Below are positions 48,291 through 60,768 of a stretch of DNA of 64,000 nt, piece after piece. The position numbers and the translations under genes are program-made. The notes under the pieces are model-generated. The model was given only the letters and a program-made list of their open reading frames with translations, was not told where the DNA came from and ran no database searches. The stretch comes from Acholoe squamosa (taxonomy: Eukaryota > Annelida > Polychaeta > Phyllodocida > Polynoidae): positions 50,159,777 through 50,223,776 of the forward strand of contig OX439050.1 in NCBI GenBank assembly GCA_949317995.1. Reading direction: 5' to 3'. Numbering within the stretch: the first letter of the stretch is position 1; the number at the start of each line of letters is the position of its first letter.

Positions 48291-50555
48291 GAACTGTCCA
48301 CCTACCATTCCCCATACAAAATTGGAAACACCACTACCCACTCCCCCTACAACTCCCTAGATAATAGTCACTGCCCAGCTCGCAATAATCACTGTCCACC
48401 TAGCACTAACTTCCTACATTAGAAACATTGCCTGTAGGTGTCTATACATATTGGGAACTCTGTGGAGCAGGTTGGGAGCACCACCTTAAAAATTTCTGTC
48501 AGCACTCGGTGCTCCATCCCTATCAAGCCCAGCCCCCAGTCTTCTCCTGCCCCATGTTCTTCATCAGTTGGTAGTACTTACTACCCTCACATCACAGGCT
48601 CCACCTGTATGATGTACACAGTGGGGAGTGAGTCACCTGGTCTCACATCTATGGTATGGGTAAAGGAGTCATTCTGGAAAAGTTGACTGGAAAGAGCAAG
48701 ACTAAGAAAGGAGGTGCACATGATGTATGGGGATAGAGACAAAGGGGACAGGGCGTGAAAAGGAAAGAGCAAGACAGGGGGGGGGGGGTTAGGGCAAAAA
48801 GAGAAAGAGAAGTACATATGTATAAGGAGAGTGAGAGTAAAGTAGAAACAGGGATGAGGGGAGAGAAATGTATACTATTTAAAAGAAAAGAGCCTGCTAT
48901 CCAAAAAGAAATTAGATGCGGGGCATGGGGGGACACATGCCCCCTGCTTTTTGCCAGTACTGTGCCCCCCTCCCATTTTTATCAAAACAGGGGTGCACCC
49001 CCTCCTTTTAGAAATCATGGATCTGCGACTGAAAACCGGTTCCATACAGGTATGATAGAACACTACTACTTTATTCTTTACACTCAGTAGGCAGAGAACA
49101 AAGACAAATCAACTGGTGAGCTGCAGCGTATCAGGGCAGCAGACTAATTATAGTCAAATAGAGAGTAATGAAGCTTGCAGCGGAAGACCTGACCTACATG
49201 AGGGGATACAGACAAAGAGACTATGTTAAGTATGAGAGCTACTATAGATGAAACTACCCACAAGGGGCATTACAAACAGAGAAAATGTGTTAGGGGCAGT
49301 CTAGAGGGAGGTCACAGAGGAGTTGACCCTTTCAGGACAGCATGGAGTCGTCTCAAGAGTCTCAAGGGTCCTTGTTACCTCCGCAGCAGGTAAGCAGTAT
49401 AGAATTTAGGGCATCGTGACTTCTCTTCGCAAGTGCGTCAAATGAGGTATAAGACATACCTCATTGTTGTTAAACCTCCCTGATTACTTCATCATTTACC
49501 CAGCAGACTCTAGTACAAATATCTAAGTCAAAACCGTCTGTTAAATGGCGAAGGTAGGCTTGTGGTAGCATGTAGAGAAGGTCTTTGAAAATTCAGGACT
49601 AGGTCTTCCTGTGTCAACTTGTTCTCTCCAGCTACCATCCTCCTGCTGTCCCTACACACTGCCTCCTCCTGGTGCTGAGCCTTGTGGGCTGTACTGCTGA
49701 CCTACTACATGAGCAGGAGCTGGAGGACATACAATGCTCAAGGACCAGCAGTAAGAGCAGTTCCTCCATGTCAGAGTAACTCTCTGATTGGTCTAAACTA
49801 GGGACTACTTTCACAACCAGTACCTCACAGGTACCAAACAGCTACCAGCCCCACACCCAGTACTATACTGAGTATCGTCTCAATATTGGCAAATTGAGAC
49901 TGAGATCAGGCAATGGTAAAACATGGAGTAGCCATAGTAAAGAAGCCCCTTTCAATTCCTTTCCCTGTCAATGTCTTTCGATCTAGCTTTCCATAGATTA
50001 ATATATTATGTCAAGTATCTAATAGCACTCATTTTCCATGGTTATCAATTATAGAAACTGCATGGAGCTTGAGAGTGATTAGTAGGCTCCAGACGGGTAA
50101 CATCGACAAGGGGACAAGGCCACTTATTAAAATCGACAAGGGACATGGGGTTGAGTGACAAGGGACAAAACCACTTCTTAAAATCGACAAGGGGACAAGG
50201 CTTAAAATCGACAAGGGACATGGGGTTGGGTGACAAAAGACAAGACCCATTTCTTTAAAATCGACAAGGGACACAAGACCGCCCTGTCTAGGGCCCTCTT
50301 AGTGTTAGTAAGGGGTTTTGGGAACCTAAAGTATGTGAGCTAACATACAAAATCACTGGTATCAAATCTATGGAAATGTGCTCACCTCTAATTTGGTGTG
50401 ATCCTCATTCGGCATACCTTGAAGTATCAAACTCAGTCAAAGGATTTGCAGAAATCCCCTTGCTTATATATGAGCCACTATTTCACTCCATATATCCCTG
50501 TGGAGTGATCAGTGGATGTCCCCAGACAGCCACTTATAGAGGCTAACAATGTACC
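48291..50555. other. Non-coding stretch with short repeats
   Basis: Holds a purine-rich tract with a G run (48700-48900), a possible degenerate MITE (about 48900-49032) and AAAATCGACAAGGGACA repeats at 50100-50280. No gene seen. Confidence 0.4.
50100..50280. repeat. AAAATCGACAAGGGACATGG repeat cluster
   Basis: Five or six degenerate units, a relative of the cluster at 35247-35915 some 15 kb away. Confidence 0.65.
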
Positions 50556-53500
50556 AAACAGGTATTAGCTCCACCCAGGTACCACCCCCAAACCCAGTAT
50601 CACACAGGTACCAGCCCCAGTATCAGTACCACACAGCAGGTACCAGCTCCATACCCAGTCCCACACAGGTACCAGTCCCACACCCAGTATCACAAGGGTA
50701 CCAGCCCCACACCCAGTACCACACAGGTACCAGCCCCACACCCAGTACCACACAGGTACCAACCCCACACCCAGTACCATGCAGGTACCAGCCCCACACC
50801 CAGTACCACACATGTACCAACCCCACACCCAGTACCATGCAGGTACCAGCCCCACACCCAGTACCACACATGTACCAACCCCACACCCAGTACCACACAG
50901 GTACTGGCCCCACACCCAGTACCACACAGGTACTGGCCCCACACCCAGTACCACACAGGTACCAACCCCACACCCAGTACAACACAGGTACCAACCCCAC
51001 ACCCAGTACCACACAGGTACCAGCCCCACACCCAGTACCACACAGGTACCAACCCCACACCCAGTACCACACAGGTACTGGCCCCACACCCAGTACCACA
51101 CAGGTACTGGCCCCACACCCTGTACCACACAGGTACCAACCCCACACCCAGTACCACACAGGTACCAACCCCACACCCAGTACCACACAGGTACCAGCCC
51201 CACACCCAGTACCACACAGGTACCAACCCCACACCCAGTACCACACAGGTACTGGCCCCACACCCAGTACCACACAGGTACTAGCCCCACACCCAGTACC
51301 ATGCAGGTACCAGCCCCACACCCAGTACCACACATGTACCAGCCCCTACACCCAGTACCACACGGCTACCAGTCTCACACCCAGTACCATGCAGGTACCA
51401 GCCCCACACCCAGTACCACACAGCTACCAGCCTACACCTAGTACCACACGGCTACCAGCCTACACCCAGTACCACACAGCTACCAGCCTACACCCAGTAC
51501 CACACAGCTACCAGCCTCACACCCAGTACCACACAGCTACCAGCCTACACCCAGTACCACACAGCTACCAGCCTCACACCCAGTACCACACAGGTACTGG
51601 CCCCACACCCAGTACCACACAGGTACTGGCCCCACACCCTGTACCACACAGGTACCAACCCCACACCCAGTACCACACAGGTACCAACCCCACACCCAGT
51701 ACCACACAGATACCAGCCCCACACCCAGTACCACACAGGTACCAACCCCACACCCAGTACCACACAGGTACTGGCCCCACACCCATTACCACACAGGTAC
51801 TGGCCCCACACCCAGTACCATGCAGGTACCAGCCCCACACCCAGTACCAAACAGGTACCAACCCCACACCCAGTACCACACAGGTACTGGCCCCACACCC
51901 AGTACCATGCAGGTACCAGCCCCACACCCAGTACCACACAGGTACCAGCCCCTACACCCAGTACCACACAGGTACCAACCCCACACCCAGTACCATGCAG
52001 GTACCAGCCCCACACCCAGTACCACACAGGTACCAACCCCACACCCAGTACCACACAGGTACTGGCCCCACACCCAGTACCACACAGGTACTGGCCCCAC
52101 ACCCAGTACCATGCAGGTACCAGCCCCACACCCAGTACCACACATGTACCAGCCCCCACACCCAGTACCACACAGGTACTGGCCCCACACCCAGTACCAT
52201 GCAGGTACCAGCCCCACACCCAGTACCACACATGTACCAGCCCCTACACCCAGTACCACACGGCTACCAGTCTCACACCCAGTACCATGCAGGTACCAGC
52301 CCCACACCCAGTACCACACAGCTACCAGCCTACACCTAGTACCACACGGCTACCAGCCTACACCCAGTACCACACAGCTACCAGCCTACACCCAGTACCA
52401 CACAGCTACCAGCCTCACACCCAGTACCACACAGCTACCAGCCTACACCCAGTACCACACAGGTACTGGCCCCACACCCAGTACCACACAGGTACCAACC
52501 CCACACCCAGTACCACACAGGTACCAACCCCACACCCAGTACCACACAGGTACCAGCCCCACACCCAGTACCACACAGGTACCAACCCCACACCCAGTAC
52601 CACACAGGTACTGGCCCCACACCCAGTACCACACAGGTACTGGCCCCACACCCTGTACCACACAGGTACCAACCCCACACCCAGTACCACACAGGTACCA
52701 ACCCCACACCCAGTACCACACAGGTACCAGCCCCACACCCAGTACCACACAGGTACCAACCCCACACCCAGTACCACACAGGTACTGGCCCCACACCCAG
52801 TACCACACAGGTACTGGCCCCACACCCAGTACCATGCAGGTACCAGCCCCACACCCAGTACCACACATGTACCAGCCCCTACACCCAGTACCACACGGCT
52901 ACCAGTCTCACACCCAGTACCATGCAGGTACCAGCCCCACACCCAGTACCACACAGCTATCAGCCTACACCTAGTACCACACGGCTACCAGCCTACACCC
53001 AGTACCACACAGCTACCAGCCTACACCCAGTACCACACAGCTACCAGCCTCACACCCAGTACCACACAGCTACCAGCCTACACCCAGTACCACACAGCTA
53101 CCAGCCTCACACCCAGTACCACACAGGTACTGGCCCCACACCCAGTACCACACAGGTACTGGCCCCACACCCTGTACCACACAGGTACCAACCCCACACC
53201 CAGTACCACACAGGTACCAGCCCCACACCCAGTACCACACAGGTACCAGCCCCACACCCAGTACCACACAGGTACCAACCCCACACCCAGTACCACACAG
53301 GTACTGGCCCCACACCCAGTACCACACAGGTACTGGCCCCACACCCAGTACCATGCAGGTACCAGCCCCACACCCAGTACCAAACAGGTACCAACCCCAC
53401 ACCCAGTACCACACAGGTACTGGCCCCACACCCAGTACCATGCAGGTACCAGCCCCACACCCAGTACCACACAGGTACCAGCCCCTACACCCAGTACCAC

Positions 53501-54275
53501 ACAGGTACCAACCCCACACCCAGTACCATGCAGGTACCAGCCCCACACCCAGTACCACACAGGTACCAACCCCACACCCAGTACCACACAGGTACTGGCC
53601 CCACACCCAGTACCACACAGGTACTGGCCCCACACCCAGTACCATGCAGGTACCAGCCCCACACCCAGTACCACACATGTACCAGCCCCCACACCCAGTA
53701 CCACACAGGTACTGGCCCCACACCCAGTACCATGCAGGTACCAGCCCCACACCCAGTACCACACATGTACCAGCCCCTACACCCAGTACCACACGGCTAC
53801 CAGTCTCACACCCAGTACCATGCAGGTACCAGCCCCACACCCAGTACCACACAGCTACCAGCCTACACCTAGTACCACACGGCTACCAGCCTACACCCAG
53901 TACCACACAGCTACCAGCCTACACCCAGTACCACACAGCTACCAGCCTCATACCCAGTACCACACAGCTACCAGCCTACACCCAGTACCACACAGCTACC
54001 AGCCTCACACCCAGTACCACACAGCTACCAGCCTACACCTAGTACCACACAGCTACCAGCCTACACCCAGTACCAAACAGCTACCAGCCTCACACCCAGT
54101 ACCAAACAGCTACCAGCCCCAAACCCACTACCACAGGTACCACTCCCACACAGGTACATATACCAGCCCCACACCCAGTACCACACAGCAGGTACCAGCC
54201 CCACACCCAGTACCACACAGCAGGTACCAGCCCCACACCCAGTACCACACAGCAGGTACCAGCCCCACATACCTG
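50556..54275. repeat. 29-bp minisatellite, about 128 units, with higher-order structure
   Basis: The unit is built from TACCAGCCCCACACCCAGTA plus CCACACAGG, with variants (ACTGGCC, ACCAACC, ACACAGCTACCAGCCTACAC). No stop in any frame of either strand, so frames up to 689 codons arise by chance. A longer period of 1,533 bp (898 + 635) is visible: variant patterns at 51545-52339 recur at 53078-53872. Confidence 0.95.
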
Positions 54276-55222
54276 GTACCTGACAACCAAGGGTGCAACA
54301 AGGGCCAAATTAAGTGTACAAATAGCATCAAGAGATATTGCAAGAGGCAGTGCTGAAGGCGGCGTTGCCAGGTTAAGTTGGCATGAGTGTGTACTTGGTA
54401 TTGTCATGGCAGGTGGCAATATCGGCACAGGTATGCCTGTGTAGCTTAGAAAAGGCAAAGCTGCTATGGTGGATGCAGGAGATTGGTGCTGCCATTTGAG
54501 AGAGGTAAATGGAGAGGCTATCTGAAGGCAGCTAGTGGGGCACTGATGGGGTTTACCTAGTCTCAGTGTTGCAATCATGAATCATGTTAACCGCCCAGTG
54601 TAATAATTCATGATGGTGGCCTTAAAGAGATATCCCATCGCAAACTCCTCATATCTAATTCAAATGATATTTAGATTTCTATAAAATAAGAACTGAGGAT
54701 GGCAGGTTTCTATAGCAGGAGAACCATAGAGTAAATGACCTGATATGGCCCTCATAGTGTGCTAGACAGCTGCAGCAGGCACAGTATGAGAGGAGGGAGA
54801 TTGATGAGAGTAGGAAGAACATGGAGTATTGAGGGGACAGAAACCAAAACTTATAGGCCCATTATGTATTAAGAGAGGGATTCCCTTTTAAAACAAGGGG
54901 AGGGTTGGTTTTTATGTGGATAAGCAAAAAAAAAAAAAAAAAAAAAAAGAATACAAGTAGGTTTCAAAGGCATGGGAAGCAAAAGAATGATGTTACTTTC
55001 ATAGGAAATATCGATTTAAATGGCCTCACTGACCGCTGGCTGGTACCTAATGAATAAAGGCAAGCATATTGCAACATATTCTAGCAGAAATGTGTTTAAA
55101 TGCATGCATTTTTTCACCAAGACATTAAGCAGACACAATCTCCAAGTAATTCACTAGTGTTGTATTCTTGCATTACGCCAGTACAAAACAGTTGCCATAC
55201 TCCTACATTGGCAGTATGATGA
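54276..55222. other. Non-coding stretch with a poly-A run
   Basis: An A run of about 20 at 54928-54948. Nothing else supported. Confidence 0.4.
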
Positions 55223-55237
55223 GCAGGCCAAAAGGAG

Positions 55238-55414
55238 TGAGTGAGTAATAGATGTTTAACGCCACTTCGACAGCTAAGGTCATATTCATGGCGAGAAAAC
55301 TACATTACGTAATTTCACTGGAATGGGTCAGTGCCCGCGCATATGTGCACCACACACATCCGAGGGGATAGAAAAGAGGAGATATAGACCCTTTTAAGTG
55401 GGCTAAGGAAGCCC
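55238..55414 (+). mobile_element. SINE-like element, copy 1
   Basis: Starts TGAGTGAGTAATAGATG and ends GGAAGCCC. Flanked by the 15-bp direct repeat GCAGGCCAAAAGGAG (55223-55237 and 55415-55429). The variable, long target duplication indicates LINE-type retroposition. No A-rich tail and no recognisable pol III A or B box. Confidence 0.88.
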
Positions 55415-55877
55415 GCAGGCCAAAAGGAGGCGGCCGTTCTTATATAGGAGTCAACTAGAGAAACCTTTATCTATGTTTTTAATCATATGTATCAGGCCAT
55501 TTCTGGATGAGTTTTGAGTTGATTAAGTTGTCCATGAGCCACAGGCACAAGTTGTGAGTCTTAGGAAGAGCCTGTGAGTGGCTGTGAGTCAATGTCTGTT
55601 TAATCTATTTGAGACCAAAGTAGGACAAAGAAATCTAACCTTCCCACCTAAATTTTTCAGACCAAGCGCCCTGAATTACAGCCTCATTTTTATTGCATTG
55701 CAACAATACTGAATTACTCTCTATCACTGTATTCGATTATCATGACAAGAAATAACTTGTAGCAGTATGCATCGCGTTACTCTTAACACGTAGGTGCATC
55801 CCATTAAATATCTGTCCAAGGGTGTATAGTAATGGATCTATCCCGAGGCTGGTTACTTGGAGACGGGGAAGAGTCTG

Positions 55878-56061
55878 AGTGAGTGACTGAGTAATAGATG
55901 TTTAACGCCATTTCGACAGCTAAGGTCATATTCATGGCGAGAACTACATTACACAATTTCACAGGGGAATGTGTCAGTGCCCGCACATATGTGCACCACA
56001 CACATCGCGAGGGGATAGGAAAGAGGAGAAATAGACCCTTTTTAGTGGGCTAGGGAAGCCC
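55878..56061 (+). mobile_element. SINE-like element, copy 2
   Basis: Same family as 55238-55414; flanked by the 13-bp repeat GGGGAAGAGTCTG (55865-55877 and 56062-56074). Confidence 0.88.
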
Positions 56062-56432
56062 GGGGAAGAGTCTGGAGGGAAACTTTACTGAAATGAGTAA
56101 ATATTGGCAAAGTTAACCCTCCACATGGCCTAAAAGTTCACAATGCTCTGTTGTCCTACTGCAACAATCACCAGGACCGATAGGAATTGTCATCCCCTGA
56201 TGTAGAAACAAAACCTTGGGAAATCCATCCCTGGCAAGCTACTTGAATCATAGATGCATGATATAGATGTATCATTAGGGTCAATGGGCTTAAAGGGGAC
56301 GCTATGTGCCTTAAAGGGTTCACCCTGGAGCAATGTGGAGCTGCTACCATTGTGTGCTGACTCCACAATGTTATTAGGAGCAGCTCACAACAGGCCAGAC
56401 CAGTCTAAGGACACGCCCTCAATCTGCTCCTT

Positions 56433-56893
56433 CTAACCCTTTAAAGGCTGTTGATGCAGGAGTACATCATGCCCATTGGTCATCATGATGCACCAATGAA
56501 GCATGGGCGAGACTGCTTGCCAGCACTTCATTGGAGCATCATGCCGACCCAACGGGGTTGACACATGTATACATATATATACTCCCAAAGGGTCGGCAAG
56601 ATGCTCTAATGAATTGCTGGCGAGGAAGCTCGGCAGCACTTATTGGTGCATCATGAAGACCAATGGGCATGATGCCTCAATGCATCAGCGGCCCTTAAAG
56701 GGAGAGTGAGTAATAGATGTTTAACGCCATTTCGACAGCTAAGGTCATATTCATGGTGAGAACTACATTACACAATTTCACAGGGGAATGTGTCAGTGCC
56801 CGCGCATATGTGCACCACACCCATCCCGAGGGGATAGGAAAGAGAAGAAATAGACCCTTTTAAGTGGGCTAGGGATGCCCGACCCTTAAAGGG
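56433..56893. mobile_element. Fold-back MITE, copy B, with a SINE in its right end
   Basis: CTAACCCTTTAAAGGCTGTT at the left; GCATCAGCGGCCCTTAAAGG at the right, completed after the SINE by GGGTTAG. Inner arms CACTTCATTGGAGCATCATG and their complement surround a loop with TATACATATATATA. Confidence 0.75.
56703..56882 (+). mobile_element. SINE-like element, copy 3 (inside MITE copy B)
   Basis: AGAGTGAGTAATAGATG to GGATGCCCGA. Flanked by CCCTTAAAGGG (56692-56702 and 56883-56893), which is itself the MITE's terminal sequence. Confidence 0.85.
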
Positions 56894-57045
56894 TTAGGAG
56901 TTGCAGTGAGTATTGAAGTGTATGCCCTTTTGCTGTCTGTGGTCATGCACCATGCCAAATCTACCTTGTTGATAACAATCCCTTTATGTGAGCTTATCTG
57001 GACCATGTTGGTGAATCCTGACGCTGTGGGGCATCATGCCGTCTT

Positions 57046-57326
57046 TCAAGGATTAACCCCTAGTTAGTATAAGGGCTTCTACTGCATTGACACATCCTGC
57101 CTATATTAGTCGTCATGATACATAAATGCAGCCCTGATGAGTAACTCGCAAGGGCTGCATTTATGCATCATGACGACCCGATGGGGATGATATTGATACT
57201 GTCCCGGATGGTTGGCATGGTGCTCCAATAAAGTGCTGCTGAGCAGCCTTGCCAGCACTTCATTGGTGCATCATGATGACCACTGGGCATGATGCACTGC
57301 TGCATCAGTGGTCCTTAAAGAGTTGA
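57046..57326. mobile_element. Fold-back MITE, copy C
   Basis: Right end GCATCAGTGGTCCTTAAAGA; core GCAGCCCTGATGAGTAACTC, then its complement. The left end is more diverged, so its start is approximate. Confidence 0.6.
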
Positions 57327-58108
57327 GGAGGTGAGAGCAAATGATGTGATAGCAGGATAGGCTACTGCATGTAGCAAATAAGGTGCTTCATCAGTCTTTG
57401 CGAAAACTTTTTCACCATGCAGGACATTCGGTCCTGCAGATTTATAATTCTGCAGGCCCGGTTCAACATTTGTAGGACCGAAACACTTTGAGTATCTGAG
57501 GACATTCTTTGGGATCAAAGAAATAGCATAAAGCAAGAATATTCATTCTATCTTTATCATTAAATCCATTAGGATTCATGAAATTCTGTGAAAAATTAAT
57601 TATATGTTAATGCATGTAGCCCAAGGTCTTGGGATGAGAGCCAGACATTTGGTCCTGCAGTTTGACAATTTCTGTCGGCCGGAGAGCCATTTAGACTGCT
57701 ATAGCTGGTGTCCGACGTGTTTTTGCAAAGACTGCTTCATACAATCGTGGGTGATAGTCGTATACGGTAAACATTTATTAATGAAAGTGGTGTTGGGGAA
57801 TATCAGGTCTCAGTAGCGCGAAATCTTGATCCGAGTAAGCCTATTGAATATATACACATGCTTGATTCGGTCTCTCTTCTCAAATGGCAGGTTATTACGA
57901 AAATCAAATGCCCAAGCAATGGTTGGAGAGAGTAGGGAGGGAAAGAATTGAAGTAAAGAAGTAAAACATGTCTTGCAAGGCTCTCCAAGCACCACCTAGA
58001 CAATTAGTATACCATGGCCATTTGCCTTCATGGTGCGCGGATGCAGCACAAGCAATCAACTCACCAGTCCTGCATCAATCTGGTATTCAAACCTTGAGTA
58101 ACACCTCA
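57327..58108. other. Non-coding stretch
   Basis: Contains two related ACATTTGGTCCTGCAG segments in opposite directions (about 57421-57480 and 57645-57680). No gene seen. Confidence 0.35.
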
Positions 58109-58555
58109 AGGGCCAGTATGATGCATTGGTGCATCATGAGGACAAAGGGCCAGTATGATGCATTGGTGCATCATGAGGACAAAGGGCCAGCATTATGCAT
58201 TGGTGCATCATGAGGACAAAGGGCCAGCATTATGCATTGGTGCATCATGAGGACAAAGGGCCAGCATTATGCATTGGTGCATCATGAGGACAAAGGGCCA
58301 GTATGATGCATTGGTGCATCATGAGGACAAAGGGCCAGCATTATGCATTGGTGCATCATGAGGACAAAGGGCCAGTATGATGCATTGGTGCATCATGAGG
58401 ACAAAGGGCCAGCATTATGCATTGGTGCATCATGAGGACAAAGGGCCAGTATGATGCATTGGTGCATCATGAGGACAAAGGGCCAGCATGATGCATTGGT
58501 GCATCATGTGGACAAAGGGCCAGCATGATGCATTGGTGCATCATGCTGACAAAGA
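58109..58555. repeat. 37-bp minisatellite, 12 units
   Basis: Units contain ATGCATTGGTGCATCATGAG and GACAAAGGGCCAG. The inner ATGATGCATTGGTGCATCAT is a near-palindrome also found at the tips of the GCATCATG fold-back MITEs. Confidence 0.93.
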
Positions 58556-59275
58556 AATGAGAATTGAGGTATCATGTCGTCCACCAATGGCTAACCCTGG
58601 GAGTGATTACAAAATACTGGTCATTGTAACATTTACAGGTGGGGCCCACGTCTTGATATCACAAATTAATCAACAAAATGGCGGTTCTGTCTCAGCTAAT
58701 GGAACAAGCCCAATGTCCTGTCTCACCCCCCCCCCCCCCGATGAATGAGATGGTGGGCGGACTTTGGTCCCGCACTGATCACGTGATGAGGCAGCGTCTC
58801 TGGTGACATCCCATAATAGGGGGCTTCCAAGAATTCCTCCTTTCTCCCTTTTTGTATCAGTTCTAAGTTATTCCCAGACTATTATTTCTGCCTTGTTTAT
58901 TTGACATGTTTGCATCCTTATCAGAAACTCTGACATGAGAAGAGGCTTATTGATAATTCCTCCCTTTCCTGACTTCATTGGTTTACAAGGTATTGTAGTC
59001 TCATACTGGATATTTCAGTGCTTAAATGCCCCGTCCATACTACCCACGATTGATAAGAGGAATTTCTCTGTCCATTAAGTTTACAAATCCTTATGTCGAG
59101 AGAGTAAACAAATTTTCTGGATACTTTTTTCTTTTCTAAGTTGTGCCAAATTAACAGATCTCACATACCTGAGTTTCTCAACTCAGGGCGTGTCTTATAG
59201 GTGGGGGAGGATTAGATTAAAGCACCTTAGAGGTTTGGTATCAACTCAGGATGCACCTTATATGTCACTATATGT
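58556..59275. other. Non-coding stretch
   Basis: A C run at about 58727-58739; otherwise nothing supported. Confidence 0.35.
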
Positions 59276-59288
59276 GACATACTATGGT

Positions 59289-59462
59289 GAGTGAGTAATA
59301 GATGTTTAATGCCATTTTGACAGCTAAGGTCATATTCATGGCGAGAACGACATCACACAATTTCACAGAGGAATGTGTCGGTGCCCACGCATATGTGCAC
59401 TACACACATCCGAGGGGATAGGAAAGAGGATATAGACCCTTTTAAGTGGGCTAGGGAAGCCC
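59289..59462 (+). mobile_element. SINE-like element, copy 4
   Basis: GAGTGAGTAATAGATG to GGAAGCCC. Flanked by the 13-bp repeat GACATACTATGGT (59276-59288 and 59463-59475). Confidence 0.88.
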
Positions 59463-59792
59463 GACATACTATGGTAGATCAGGGGCATAGGAAGCAAATT
59501 TTTACTGGGTGGGGGGCAGGGGTCCTGGTTGAGGGGGCCTGCTATACTTTTATATAGGCATATATAGGGGATCTTCCTATTATTGGGGGGGGGGCAGAGG
59601 GACCTTCCCCCCCCCCTTACCTACATCCCTCAGATGAAATCCAACACTGTAAGCAGTGCTTTTAATTTGCAGTGTATCGATATAATTGTAGTAAAAAAAA
59701 TCGGTAAAAAGGTGTTTGCGCTTCATAATAACCCGTAAAGGCCACCATGATATGCTTATATCAACGCATAAGTTCAAAAAGATTGTAACTAC

Positions 59793-59852
59793 ATATGGGT
59801 CAACAAGGTAACAGGTACATTTTGTACCTCTTTACCCTGTTGACCCAGATGC
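59793..59852. repeat. Perfect-like hairpin
   Basis: GGGTCAACAAGGTAACAGGT pairs with its near complement (TACCCTGTTGACCC) around TACATTTTGTACC. Could be the middle of a degraded MITE. Confidence 0.5.
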
Positions 59853-60254
59853 AGTTACAACTTTCTAGCACTTAGGCAACAATATTAAATATCCTGAGAC
59901 CTAGAATAAGAATCACAATATCACAATTGCTAAAACGATGCTACACCATGTTCACAACTCAAACAGCTACAATATCACAATTGCAACGTAATTAAGAGTA
60001 ATGTTTTCCATCTTCAGCCGCATTGCACGTACCAGAAGACAACTTTTTCTTTTCATTTCAGGGCAGCCTGATACTGACACACTTGTTACGTAAATTCTTG
60101 CGTATTTATAAGATGCCGCTGATACGCAGGGATTACCTCACCTCAGTCCTATAGGATTTAGCCTACACAGGGTGCATATTATATGCGAGGATGATACACA
60201 GAACAGTACTGAAATAACTAAAGTTGGACCCCAGGTGCATCCTAAAGGATAATA

Positions 60255-60487
60255 CCGTAATCTCCCGCGTATAAGACACGTCTTATACGCCAAACAAAAG
60301 GCTGGTGCGTCTTATAGCTTACTCTCAGGTTGGGGGTGCGTCTTATACGAGGGGTAATTTTACTATAGAAATGTACTAATCTTATAAATTTCAGCCTTAA
60401 AATGTGCGTCTTATACGCGAAAATGCCTTTGCTGAGTTTGGGGTGCGTCTTATACGTGCAACGCGTCTTCTACGCAGGAGATTACGG
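60255..60487 (+). mobile_element. TA-flanked MITE, CCGTAATCTCCCGCG family, copy 1
   Basis: CCGTAATCTCCCGCGTATAA at the left and its complement (CAGGAGATTACGG) at the right, flanked by TA, as in Tc1/mariner-type targets. The inside repeats GTGCGTCTTATACG several times. Confidence 0.8.
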
Positions 60488-60715
60488 TAGTGTGACTCAG
60501 AGTGTGTCCCATACACGCAGTGCGCCATATATCACCAGAGGTCCAATCAATTGAATTTTCATGCGATTATCTGCCAATCTCAGAACCACAATAATTTTCA
60601 GGAATTTAGCATGGCGGATTAAAGAGGTCTACACTTTAATAACAAAATGCTTATCATAGTTAATGAGGCTAATGAGAGTCTTTAGCCTACCTGAGTATTA
60701 TATGACACACTCACC

Positions 60716-60768
60716 TGTTTGCCGGCCCGCCTGGATGATGTGTTGGTGAGACTGATTGGATCTGATAT
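60716..60768 (-). other. Isolated exon-like segment of an unknown transcript
   Basis: On the minus strand a good acceptor (TTCTTCTTGTTTCAG) is followed by 53 nt and a consensus donor (CAACAG|GTGAGTG). All three frames are open (for example SNQSHQHIIQAGRQQ or SDPISLTNTSSRRAGN), so no frame can be chosen. It could be a 5' non-coding exon of the PRDM2-like gene 48 kb downstream or part of another gene to the right. Confidence 0.4.

Noticed and set aside
50549-54356. Frames up to 689 codons on plus and 260 on minus
   Set aside because: Stop-free 29-bp minisatellite; the same peptide repeat appears in all frames.
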